Shown here: positions 25,631 through 33,995 of the stretch, piece by piece | How the letters are laid out: each line of letters begins with the position of its first letter | How positions within the stretch are numbered: the stretch's first letter is position 1 | Program-made: the position numbers and the translations under genes | Assembly: GCF_020171745.1 (NCBI RefSeq) | Contig: NZ_JAIVAH010000018.1 | Span: 62,001-126,000 of the forward strand | DNA length: 64,000 bases | Source: Prescottella equi | GTDB lineage: Bacteria; Actinomycetota; Actinomycetes; Mycobacteriales; Mycobacteriaceae | Direction of reading: 5' to 3' | The notes under the pieces: generated by a model | What the model saw: only the letters and a program-made list of their open reading frames with translations | The model's database searches: none | What the model was told of the DNA's origin: nothing

Positions 25631-27232
25631 TCAGTTCTTCTTGAAGGCCTTGTCGAGGAGGATGATTCCGTCGACCGTGGGGCTGGCCCGATACACGTCC
25701 GGTGCCCATGCGACATAAACGGTGCCGGCACCCCAGGTCGGGAAGGGCTGGTCGGTGTTCACGAGGTTCTGGATCTCGGAGATCGCGTTCCTCTTGGCCG
25801 TGTCGTCCGGGGCCGAGAGGACGTTGCCGAGCAGCGCGTCCATCTCGGGGCTCTTGTAGCCGAGGATGTTGTTGGTCGAGGTACTCGAGAGCGTGCTGAA
25901 CAGCCGGATCTCGGGGGCGATATCGGAGATGTTGTAGGACCCGTAGCTGATGTCGTAGTCGCGGTCCACGAAGAGCCGCTTGACCATGTCGGTCACATTG
26001 CTGGTCGTTGCGAGTGTGACGTCGAACCCGATCGCGTTGAGCTGAGCCTGCACGGCCAGTGCGATCTGCTGGGAATCGGGGTCGTTGATACCGACGTACG
26101 TGATCTTGCCGTCGTAGCCGTCGGCCTTGGCCTGATCGAGCAGCTCCTCGGCCTTGGCGGCGTCGGGCGTAATCCCGGCGGCGCCGTGCCACGTCGACCA
26201 TGGCTGGAACATGTCCGTGCCGGGCATGCCCTGCCCACTCTGCGCCCGCTGATTGAGGACCTCGGGATCGACGGCGTACGCGATAGCCTGGCGCACTCGC
26301 GGGTCGGACCCTGGCCGCCCCGGTGCGCTGTTCACCTGACCGGCCATCGTCATGCTCAACGTTTCGATGTAACCGGGGAACTCGGCCTTTGCGATGTTGA
26401 CGTTCTTCGTGTTGCGCAGGTAGATCATGTCGATGTCGCCCGTCTTCAGGGCATCGATCTTGGGCTGCTCGCCGGCGAGCGCCACGAACTTCACACCGTC
26501 CAGCTGCGGGGCGCCGCCCCAGTAGTCGGGCCGGGCCTTCAGCTGCAATTCCTGTTGCGGTTGCAGGCCGGCCACCGTGAACGGGCCCGCGCCGACCGGC
26601 GTGAACTTGTCACCCTGCTGCGATGTCGGCGAGACGATCATGCCGTGCCCGTAGGCGAGCATCGCCGGGAACGTGCGCCATGGCTGGGCGAGGGTGAAGA
26701 CGACCGTCGAAGGATCCTGCGCGACGGTGCTCTCAACCATCTGCGTGTACAGCTGTGAGTTGGCACCGCGGCGCTGGTTGTAGCGGTTGATGCTCGCGAC
26801 GACGGCCTCCGCGGTGAGCGGAGTGCCGTCGCTGAACGTCACGCCGTCACGCAGTTTCAGTGTCCACGTCCGGTGATCGGAACTTTCCTCGATCGACTTC
26901 GCCAGCTGCGGTTGGAAGGTCCGCGATCCGGTGTCGTAGCGCATCAGCACGTCGTACACCGCGGCCATCTCGGTACCGCCCGTCGCGCCGGCCGGCTGCG
27001 TCACCGTCGGGTCCAGGCTCGCGACAGGCGCGTACGACGCGAAGCTCAGCGTCCCACCCTTCACCGGGGTGCCGCCGTCGCCCTGCTCGCCCAGGATGCC
27101 GGACGCTGTCGTGGTCGCGGCGGACGAGTCGCCCGCACTGTCCCCGTCCGCGCCGGCACACCCGGCGAGAGCGACGGCGCCGGCCGCGACCATCGCCAGC
27201 ATCCGGCCGACCCTTCTCGAATACTTACTCAC
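25631..27232 (-). CDS. Peptide/nickel-type ABC substrate-binding lipoprotein (family 5)
   Basis: 533 residues from GTG 27232 (GGAGG, 7 nt). Lipobox ALAGC with C25, then an SBP_bac_5 domain (GGTLSFASYAPVASLDPT…, TWTLKLRDGVTFSDGTPLTAEAVVASINRY, VRQAIAYAVDPEVL). Such proteins deliver oligopeptides, glycosides or other organics to Opp/Dpp-type importers. No permease or ATPase genes lie nearby, so it is an orphan that must use a transporter encoded elsewhere. Same strand and close spacing (98 bp) with the esterase and PucR regulator upstream suggest a shared catabolic unit. Confidence 0.88.
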   Translation of the reverse strand: MSKYSRRVGRMLAMVAAGAVALAGCAGADGDSAGDSSAATTTASGILGEQGDGGTPVKGGTLSFASYAPVASLDPTVTQPAGATGGTEMAAVYDVLMRYDTGSRTFQPQLAKSIEESSDHRTWTLKLRDGVTFSDGTPLTAEAVVASINRYNQRRGANSQLYTQMVESTVAQDPSTVVFTLAQPWRTFPAMLAYGHGMIVSPTSQQGDKFTPVGAGPFTVAGLQPQQELQLKARPDYWGGAPQLDGVKFVALAGEQPKIDALKTGDIDMIYLRNTKNVNIAKAEFPGYIETLSMTMAGQVNSAPGRPGSDPRVRQAIAYAVDPEVLNQRAQSGQGMPGTDMFQPWSTWHGAAGITPDAAKAEELLDQAKADGYDGKITYVGINDPDSQQIALAVQAQLNAIGFDVTLATTSNVTDMVKRLFVDRDYDISYGSYNISDIAPEIRLFSTLSSTSTNNILGYKSPEMDALLGNVLSAPDDTAKRNAISEIQNLVNTDQPFPTWGAGTVYVAWAPDVYRASPTVDGIILLDKAFKKN

Positions 27233-27330
27233 GAAGCAACCTCCACAGATTCGGAATTGGCGGTCGGGGCACAGGCATGGGCAAGGCCACGTCGACCAGG
27301 CAGGTCGGGGGGGCAAGATCCAACGGGATC

Positions 27331-28320
27331 TCAGAGCAGGGCGCGGCTCAGGTATGCCAGACGGGTCTCGTTGGCCGTGCGGGACACTGCAGCGTGCGGG
27401 ACAAGGGAATTGAACCCGTGAAACGCCCCGGGCCACACGTGAAGCTCCACCGGCACGCCGACGTGGGAGAGACGAGTCGCGTAATCGACCGCCTCACTCA
27501 GCAGCACCTCACTGCTGCCCACATCGATGTAGGCCGGCGGCAGCCCGGACAGGTCCTCGGCACGGGCAGGGGACGCATACGGGGAGACGTCCGGCCCACC
27601 GGCCGCGTCACCCAACAGTGCCGCCCAACTGTTCTGCAGCATCTTCCGGAAGTTGGTGCTGTGCAGATCGGTCGCGTGAATCGACGGTCCCTGCAAGCGG
27701 TCGTCCAGCATGGGGCATCCGAGGATCTGATGACTGATGACCGGCCCCTTCCGGTCGCGTGCCAACAGAGCCGTCGACGCCGCGAGGGCCGACCCGGCGC
27801 TCCCACCCATAACGACGATGCGCCGGGAGTCGATCCCCAGGGCCTCGACATTCTGCGCCACCCATTGGAGCCCGGCGTAGCAATCCTCGACGGGGGCCGG
27901 ATGCTGATGCTCCGGGGCGAGCCTGTACTCCACCGACACCACCACAACCTTCAGCGCCACAACCAGATCCGCAAGGGACTCCGCTCCGTAGAAGCGGTCG
28001 CCGGCGACCATCGCGCCGCCGTGAATGTGGTAGATCACCGGCCACGGACCGCCCCCCTCCGCCGGAGACATGATCAGGAGCTTTATGTCGGGCGCCCCAT
28101 CCGGCCCCGGAACCTGCCGCTCGTCGACGACCACAGCCCCGCCGCGCGTCAAACTCTCCGTACTCGGCCGCCAGGACGCCATGAGAGCCCGGGACTCGTC
28201 GATGCTGCTGGGCCCGTCCTCGGTGCCGAAGATGTCGGCCGGAAGATGGGTCAGGCCGACCTCGAGTTCGGGGTCGTACGGGGCACGGATTGAAGCTGCT
28301 CTACCCACACTCGTACTCAA
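27331..28320 (-). CDS. HSL-family alpha/beta-hydrolase esterase
   Basis: 329 residues from TTG 28320, chosen because GAGGAGAG stands 4 nt upstream; ATG 28356 is the longer option. The oxyanion-hole HGG (YHIHGGAMVAGDRF), nucleophile motif GGSAGS, and His in PGAFHGFN mark the hormone-sensitive-lipase group (AB_hydrolase_3), which hydrolyses short-chain or bulky esters. The nucleophile motif is GGSAG where GDSAG is usual. It lies between the PucR regulator and the peptide-binding lipoprotein on one strand. Confidence 0.85.
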   Translation of the reverse strand: MSTSVGRAASIRAPYDPELEVGLTHLPADIFGTEDGPSSIDESRALMASWRPSTESLTRGGAVVVDERQVPGPDGAPDIKLLIMSPAEGGGPWPVIYHIHGGAMVAGDRFYGAESLADLVVALKVVVVSVEYRLAPEHQHPAPVEDCYAGLQWVAQNVEALGIDSRRIVVMGGSAGSALAASTALLARDRKGPVISHQILGCPMLDDRLQGPSIHATDLHSTNFRKMLQNSWAALLGDAAGGPDVSPYASPARAEDLSGLPPAYIDVGSSEVLLSEAVDYATRLSHVGVPVELHVWPGAFHGFNSLVPHAAVSRTANETRLAYLSRALL

Positions 28321-28405
28321 TTGCTCTCCTCGATATGACGATTCGCGATGGAACACATCATCAGCTACCGAGTGAGCGCGAGGCGACCGCCAACTGTCGG
28401 GGATG

Positions 28406-29593
28406 TCAGGCCAGATGGCGACGAATGGCTGTTGCCTCCCGAGAGCTGCTCACCGCCGCCGTCCGGGGCGACGCGCGCTCGTCCACCGAACTGCGCAACA
28501 GTTGCAGGGCGTGCAGCGCGATGCTCGCGCGCAGCGTGTCGGACGGTGCGGCGAAGTTCCAGCCCAATTTCCGTTCGGCCCGCGTGATTCGGGCGGCAAC
28601 CGTGCTGTGGTGCATGTGAAGCGATGCAGCGGCCTGGCGGAGCGAGCCTGTGCGACACAGCGCGTCCACCGCTTCCAGCTCGAGGCGGCCTCCGTCCGTC
28701 GCGGCGAGTTCCGCGAGCGCGACGACGTCCGGGTTGGCGGCCAGCCGGTCCGACGGTACGTCTGCCAGCAGCGCCAGCGCACCGAGCTGGTCGTGATCGA
28801 CCACAGCCGAAACCGTTCCGGCCTCGGCGAATCTCAAAGCGAGCTTTCCCTGCAGCCACGACTGCCGCGCCAGGTGGGGTAACACGGCGCCACCGACACC
28901 CGCCAACGTGTGCGGCGCGAACGGGTCCCCGGGCGCTCCGCGGAGGTCCGAGACCACCGTCGACGGATCCGATCGGGGTTGGAGGATGGCGGCCGCGAGC
29001 GAGCCGACCGCGGCCACTCGGGTCCGTCCCACCGCCGACGGGCCGCGGGAGACCAACGCCGCGGCGGCCGCATCGGCGTCCTCCCCGCCCGTCGTCGCCA
29101 CCGCAACCACTCGCACCGGCCGGTACGGGTCGAGGCCGAGCAAGCGGATTGCCCGCGCACGGTCCTCCGGGGAGTGGGAGCCGGAGATGAGCACCTCGGT
29201 GAGCGCCGGATCGGCGATGTCCCGTGGTTGCAGCCGTTTCCGGTGCGGCATCAGAGCACACGCAGCCAGGGTGAACCGTTCGAGGATGAGGTCGTCCAAT
29301 TCGTCGGGCGTACCGGATCTTTCGAGCCACACTGTGATGCCGTCGGCGCACCGACGCGGACTCCGCACATCCGGACAGCCGTCGTCCAACCGATCACCGT
29401 TCGGCGCAAAGCGCACGACGGCGCCGTCGGGGCGGCTGATGCCCGCTACGCACTGGGCCAGCGCCGCGGTGGCCCGCGTCAACGCACCGATCGGGACCTG
29501 CCGCTCGACGAGCCGGTCGAACGCCGCGATCACCCGCACCGCCGCTTCCGCCCCGGCGTCCAGACCCGACAACTTCGCGAGCAGCCTGTCCAC
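28406..29593 (-). CDS. PucR/CdaR-type helix-turn-helix regulator
   Basis: 395 residues from GTG 29593, preceded by AGGAGG. The N-terminal two thirds have no recognised catalytic motif; the C-terminus carries the PucR HTH (LEAVDALCRTGSLRQAAASLHMHHSTVAARITRAERKLGWN). Proteins of this class commonly activate catabolic genes in response to a substrate. By position it probably controls the esterase and the binding protein downstream (85 and 98 bp gaps). Confidence 0.82.
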   Translation of the reverse strand: MDRLLAKLSGLDAGAEAAVRVIAAFDRLVERQVPIGALTRATAALAQCVAGISRPDGAVVRFAPNGDRLDDGCPDVRSPRRCADGITVWLERSGTPDELDDLILERFTLAACALMPHRKRLQPRDIADPALTEVLISGSHSPEDRARAIRLLGLDPYRPVRVVAVATTGGEDADAAAAALVSRGPSAVGRTRVAAVGSLAAAILQPRSDPSTVVSDLRGAPGDPFAPHTLAGVGGAVLPHLARQSWLQGKLALRFAEAGTVSAVVDHDQLGALALLADVPSDRLAANPDVVALAELAATDGGRLELEAVDALCRTGSLRQAAASLHMHHSTVAARITRAERKLGWNFAAPSDTLRASIALHALQLLRSSVDERASPRTAAVSSSREATAIRRHLA

Positions 29594-29823
29594 GCCCAAC
29601 CTCCTGCTGAGAAGTGCCGCATCCGGCGAGCCGCGGTGGCGGGCGCCATGGACATTCTGTATCAGCTGAACGGGTCCCCGATGCCGACGCGACGGTCGCA
29701 CCGGCGAGCAAGTCCGCCGCCGCCCGTCCCGAACTGGATCGGCTCTGCCGAATGCGTGAAGTTCCGACCCGCGCGAGGCCCTTCCGTAGACGTTCGCCTA
29801 TTTCGGCACTGAAGGATGATCGA
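29594..29823. other. Intergenic stretch between PucR and cholesterol oxidase genes
   Basis: About 230 bp separate the PucR start from the stop of the cholesterol oxidase, both on the minus strand. I see no gene with a plausible start and no convincing terminator; the promoter of the PucR gene should lie here. Nothing further can be supported. Confidence 0.4.
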
Positions 29824-31626
29824 CTACGGCAGGAACCGATCGTGGAAGCTGTTCGCGAACACGCGATGCGGATCGTGCGCGTTGAGCGACGCTTTGGCCG
29901 CCGCGAAGTTGCCCGACGCCGGGATCCCGGTCGTGTAGGCAGCCGGGAGGGTCTGGCCGAGCCACTCGTCGTCGCGGTAGCCACCCTGGTCGGTGAAGCC
30001 CCAACCCTTGGCCCACTCGGAGCGGAACGTCGCGTAACTGCCCGAATAGTTCTGGGCCATCCAGCGTTCCATCTCCCGGAAGTACTCGGCCGCGCCCGGC
30101 GTACCCGGCAACGTCACGACGTTCATCCAGATGCAGGTGTCCCACTCCGGATGGTCCGGGCGCGGGCGCACGGCCGACAGGTTCGGCGGCCCGGCCGACT
30201 CGACCAGCACCTCCGCGTCGTCGTCCACCTTGCACATACGAACCTCGAAGGGCCCGTTGATCGGGTACCTACCCTGCGCCGCGAGCGCCGACATCCGACC
30301 GTTGTGCCACGTGGTGAACTCGTTGATGACGCGCTGGATGTTGGCACGCTTGGTGACGACGACACCGCCGCCCGCGGTGACCCGCATCGTGGTGTGCCGC
30401 AGGTAGAACAGCACGTCCTTGGACCAGCCCCACAGATCGTCGGTGTCGGTGAGTGCGAGTCCGGCCTGCACGGCCGCCAGCTGTCCGATACCGAAGGCCG
30501 GGGTCGCGGCCTGGATCCCGCCCGCGACCTGGCCCAGCAGGTCGGTGAGCGGCTCGGGGAGGTTGTCGGTGAAGAAGTAGTTGTAGGGCCCGAACACTTC
30601 CCGGGACTCCGGCGGCTTGATCGGCGCCGGGCTCCAGATCTTGAGCCACGGCTTGTCGGTGAACGGGAACCAGATCGCCTCGACGCGTCCCGACTGCTCG
30701 ACGAACCGTTCGTACGTCCGGCCCGGGGCGCCCGTGGGCGCGAACATCTCCTGCCACGGAATGTCCATGATGCTCTGGCAGCGCAGTCGGGTGTTGGCGC
30801 CGGCCTGCAGGGTCACCGAGGTGACGAAGCTGCGGCCCAGATGGGTGAGCAGCGCGGTGATCTCGGGATCCGCGCGGGTGAACTCGCGCAGCACGTAGCG
30901 GCCGGACGTCGCGTCCCACACCACCGCGGTCATGGCGGTGACGAGATTGGACAGCGACCCGAACGACTGACCGGGGGTGACCGTCTCCCCCGCGGCCGGG
31001 TAGGTGGCGCCGTGCGCACCGATCGCGAGGATGCCCGCGATGGACAGGTCGCCGATCGCCGGCGAGTTCGCCCAGCCGAGCCCGTGCTGCTGCAGCGCGG
31101 TGAGGATCGACTCGAGGCTGGCGCCGCCGCCGGCCGTCACCGTCGCCGGGGTGCCGGTGGGGTTCACGGTCACCGAGTTCAGGTGCGTCATCGTGTTGAC
31201 GAGCAGGGTCTTCTCGACGTTCTCGCCGGGCACGACGGTGAGCGGGCTCCACCCGTGCATGGTGCCCTTCGCGCGGACCCGGTAGCCGTTGTCCTTGGCC
31301 CAGTTCGCGATCCGGACCACGTCGTCGGGAGTACGGGCCGTCGCGGTCCACACGGCGTCGAATCGGATGTCCTTGGCCCAGTTGACGTAGCCCTGCTGGG
31401 CCAGCGGAATGTCCTGCGGGAAGGCGGGCGGGACGGGCAGGTTGGACACCGGCCCACCGGCCGAACCCGCGGATCCGGCCGGCGGCAGGGCGAAGGCCGG
31501 GCTCCATCCCATCCCGGTCAACGCCGCAGCACCCGCTGCGACGCCGGCGGCGCGGCCGAGGAACCCCCTGCGGGACACCTCGTTACGCGGCTTGCTCGTC
31601 AGGCTCTCGTTCCGCCCAGATTCCAC
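29824..31626 (-). CDS. Class II cholesterol oxidase (covalent FAD, VAO type)
   Basis: 600 residues. A twin-arginine signal (SRRGFLGRAAG, residues 18–28) exports the folded flavoprotein. The FAD_binding_4 domain contains H124 in GTMHGWSPLTV, equivalent to the His that carries covalent FAD in Brevibacterium sterolicum cholesterol oxidase II; E316, E461 and R463 match its active-site Glu311, Glu475 and Arg477. The whole length aligns with that enzyme by eye. It oxidises cholesterol and isomerises it to cholest-4-en-3-one outside the cell. A perfect KstR box lies 69 bp upstream of the GTG start. Confidence 0.92.
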   Translation of the reverse strand: MESGRNESLTSKPRNEVSRRGFLGRAAGVAAGAAALTGMGWSPAFALPPAGSAGSAGGPVSNLPVPPAFPQDIPLAQQGYVNWAKDIRFDAVWTATARTPDDVVRIANWAKDNGYRVRAKGTMHGWSPLTVVPGENVEKTLLVNTMTHLNSVTVNPTGTPATVTAGGGASLESILTALQQHGLGWANSPAIGDLSIAGILAIGAHGATYPAAGETVTPGQSFGSLSNLVTAMTAVVWDATSGRYVLREFTRADPEITALLTHLGRSFVTSVTLQAGANTRLRCQSIMDIPWQEMFAPTGAPGRTYERFVEQSGRVEAIWFPFTDKPWLKIWSPAPIKPPESREVFGPYNYFFTDNLPEPLTDLLGQVAGGIQAATPAFGIGQLAAVQAGLALTDTDDLWGWSKDVLFYLRHTTMRVTAGGGVVVTKRANIQRVINEFTTWHNGRMSALAAQGRYPINGPFEVRMCKVDDDAEVLVESAGPPNLSAVRPRPDHPEWDTCIWMNVVTLPGTPGAAEYFREMERWMAQNYSGSYATFRSEWAKGWGFTDQGGYRDDEWLGQTLPAAYTTGIPASGNFAAAKASLNAHDPHRVFANSFHDRFLP

Positions 31627-31695
31627 AGGTTCGACTCCGCTCGTCTCTCGGGGAAGGCGGCCGCACCGGCTCGCCGCGCACTCTGGGAGTCAAAC

Positions 31696-31709
31696 TAGAA
31701 CAAGTTCGA
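31696..31709. promoter_or_regulatory. KstR operator
   Basis: TAGAACAAGTTCGA fits the KstR consensus TNNAACNNGTTNNA at every fixed position. It lies between the cholesterol oxidase (start 31626, minus) and the unknown gene at 31866 (plus), so it can repress both until a cholesterol-derived CoA ester relieves it. Confidence 0.75.
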
Positions 31710-31865
31710 TTCCAATGCCAGTGGTTCCGTAATTCTCGTCGGCTCAGTGAGACCTGCGCGTTGACGGCGTCACACCCCCTCACTACTGTCCGCAGAAAAT
31801 GAAACCGGATTCCAGGGAGAAGCAGTGACGGCTGAGTGCACGTTCGTCGAGGCCGGAGGCGTGCT

Positions 31866-32975
31866 GTGCTGACGCCCTTCGACGACTACCCCATCCATCA
31901 GACGCCGCTGCCGGTCGCGCACGCGGGAGACGGGCACCCCAATCACTACGACCGCTACTGGTTCAACGGCTACGCCGAGGACGTCTACTTCGCGGTCGGA
32001 CTCGGGGTCTACCCCAACCGCGGCATCATCGACGCGTCGTTCAGCGTCGTCCACAACGGGGTGCAGCGCTCGGTGTTCACCTCCGGACTCGCCCCCCTCG
32101 ACCGCACCGAGACCAAGATCGGGCCGATCAGCATCGAGGTCGTCGAGCCGCTGCGCGTGAACCGCATCAGGGTGGACGCCGAGGAGTTCGGTCTGGTCGC
32201 CGACCTCACCTACCGGGCCCGCACGTCGGCCCACGAAGAGCCACGACAGACAATGCATTCCGGCTCGTCGATGATGATGGACGTCACCCGTCTCACCCAG
32301 CTCGGCACCTGGAGCGGCACGCTGCGCAGCGGTGACGAGAACATCTCCCTGGACCGCCGGGTCTTCGGGACCAAGGACCGCTCGTGGGGCATCCGGCCGG
32401 TCGGCCAGCCCGCACCGGCCGCACCCCAGGCTCGCAAGCACCAGGTGTTCTTCCTGTATGCACCGCTGCACTTCGAGGACCAGTGCCTGCACTACATGGT
32501 GTTCGAGGACGAACGCGGCTCCCGCTGGGCGGAGACGTCGGTGGTGCTACCGGTGATCGGCGACGACGGTCCGGTCGTCGGCGCGGATCTGCCCGTAACG
32601 CACGTGCACGTCGAGCACGAGATCCGTTGGGCGCCTGGTCTGCGACGTTCCGACGGGGCGACGCTGCAGGTGCGCGGCGGCGACGGGGACGCCGGTCGGA
32701 TCGAACTCGAGCCGCTGCTCACCTTCCGGCAGCGAGGTGTGGGCTATTCCCACCCGACCTGGGGCCACGGCAACTGGCACGGCGACTTCGCCGTCGGCGG
32801 TGAGGAATTCGCCGTCGAGGACCTCGACAACACGGCCCCGGAGAACATCCACGTCCAGCAGGTCATGCGGGTGCAGTGGGGCGACCGGCAGGGTCTGGGC
32901 ATCCTCGAACAGCTCGCAATCGGCCCCCATGCACCGAGCGGGTTCGAGGGCTACTTCGACGGTGCGCGCGCATAG
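31866..32975 (+). CDS. Unknown conserved protein, possibly AttH/CrtC-like
   Basis: 369 residues from GTG 31866 (GGAGG upstream). No signal peptide. The sequence is beta-rich with conserved-looking aromatic and His positions (HYDRYWFNGY, SWGIRPVG, YSHPTWGHGNWHGDFAVGGEEF), reminiscent of the lipocalin-like AttH/hydroxyneurosporene-synthase fold, but I do not firmly recognise it. It is divergent from cholesterol oxidase across a KstR box, which suggests a part in sterol metabolism. A 16-codon frame with its own ribosome-binding site (31826–31873) overlaps the start and could couple translation. Confidence 0.65.
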   Translation: MLTPFDDYPIHQTPLPVAHAGDGHPNHYDRYWFNGYAEDVYFAVGLGVYPNRGIIDASFSVVHNGVQRSVFTSGLAPLDRTETKIGPISIEVVEPLRVNRIRVDAEEFGLVADLTYRARTSAHEEPRQTMHSGSSMMMDVTRLTQLGTWSGTLRSGDENISLDRRVFGTKDRSWGIRPVGQPAPAAPQARKHQVFFLYAPLHFEDQCLHYMVFEDERGSRWAETSVVLPVIGDDGPVVGADLPVTHVHVEHEIRWAPGLRRSDGATLQVRGGDGDAGRIELEPLLTFRQRGVGYSHPTWGHGNWHGDFAVGGEEFAVEDLDNTAPENIHVQQVMRVQWGDRQGLGILEQLAIGPHAPSGFEGYFDGARA

Positions 32976-32993
32976 TTCCGGACAGTCGACCGT

Positions 32994-33021
32994 CGGAAGC
33001 CACCTTTCGGGGTGGCTTCCG
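32994..33021. terminator. Bidirectional terminator
   Basis: CGGAAGCCACC pairs with GGTGGCTTCCG (11 bp) around TTTCGG. It sits between the converging stops of the gene at 31866 and the YdjM-like gene. Confidence 0.75.
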
Positions 33022-33023
33022 GC

Positions 33024-33839
33024 CTATTCGCCCCCCGTCTGAACCGAGTTCCGCAGTGCGTCGGTGATCGCCTCGGGTGCCCCGTCGATCGACCACAGCG
33101 CGAGACCGACGGCGACGAGCGTCAACGCCGGCCCGAGGAAGGCCCGCTCGAACCCGCCGCCGGCTCGGATCGCGAGGAACGACGGCAACTTCAGCTCCCA
33201 CCAGCGGCGACCGCCGAACGGAACGAACGGCGCCAGGAACGGCACCCCCTCCTTGGTGATCATGTCGCCGAGGCAGTGCGTCGCACACCCGAGTGCGACC
33301 GCGACACCGAGCCCCGTCGACCCCACCTGGTCCGGAAACCACTGCCACGTGAGGATGGACAGGAACGCCGAGACCGCGGTGACGATCAGCCACCCCTTGT
33401 CCCGCGCCCAGCCCCCGAACAGGCCTCGGAGCGCGAGTCCCAGCGTGAAGAACAGCGTGACGATGATGGCGGGGCGGCCGAACTGCCCCACCAGCGCCGA
33501 GATCCCGGCCCCGAGCCCCACCGCGAACAGCGCGGTGTGGGTGAACGTGCGGTGCCCGCCGCGCCGGTTCGCGTCCTTGCGGCCCTTCGTCACCCGGTAC
33601 ACACCGAGGGACAGCGTGTCGATGCCCGCGGCGAGGGCCTTCGAGATCGGTCCGAACGAACGCGCGACGGTGGACTGGGTGGTGTCCAGGTCCGGCAGCA
33701 GCGCGGCACCCGCGCAGACCCCCGCGAACGCGAACGTCTCGGCGGTGGAGGTGGGCCCACCCCAGTCCGTCGGGAGCAGATCCGCGACGGCGAGACCGAC
33801 CGCGGCACCGGACATTGCATGGGTTGCACCCATCACCAT
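33024..33839 (-). CDS. YdjM/DUF457-type membrane-bound metal-dependent hydrolase
   Basis: 271 residues from ATG 33839. The motifs MGATHAMSGAAVGL (conserved His), LPDLDTTQST, GHRTFTHTAL and HCLGDMITKEG are those of the YdjM family, whose E. coli member is LexA-regulated. It has five or six membrane helices with the His/Asp residues near the membrane face, and probable phospholipid or isoprenoid phosphatase-like chemistry, not proven. GAAAGG lies 11 nt before the start. No SOS box was noticed upstream. Confidence 0.85.
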   Translation of the reverse strand: MVMGATHAMSGAAVGLAVADLLPTDWGGPTSTAETFAFAGVCAGAALLPDLDTTQSTVARSFGPISKALAAGIDTLSLGVYRVTKGRKDANRRGGHRTFTHTALFAVGLGAGISALVGQFGRPAIIVTLFFTLGLALRGLFGGWARDKGWLIVTAVSAFLSILTWQWFPDQVGSTGLGVAVALGCATHCLGDMITKEGVPFLAPFVPFGGRRWWELKLPSFLAIRAGGGFERAFLGPALTLVAVGLALWSIDGAPEAITDALRNSVQTGGE

Positions 33840-33995
33840 CTGGGACAGCACCTTTCGAGCAAGAACAGCACAACATCTACGACGGAGGGGCCCGACGCGG
33901 CAGCCTCGGACCCCTCGCACCAAACGCTAGCAACGCCCACCGACACGCCGCACGAACCGCCTGCTCAGGCGGGATACTCACCTAGATTCGACGCC

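Noticed and set aside
29614-31698. Plus-strand frame of nearly 700 codons opposite cholesterol oxidase
   Set aside because: It is the GC-rich antisense shadow of a strongly supported flavoprotein; its translation is low-complexity Arg/Gly/Asp.
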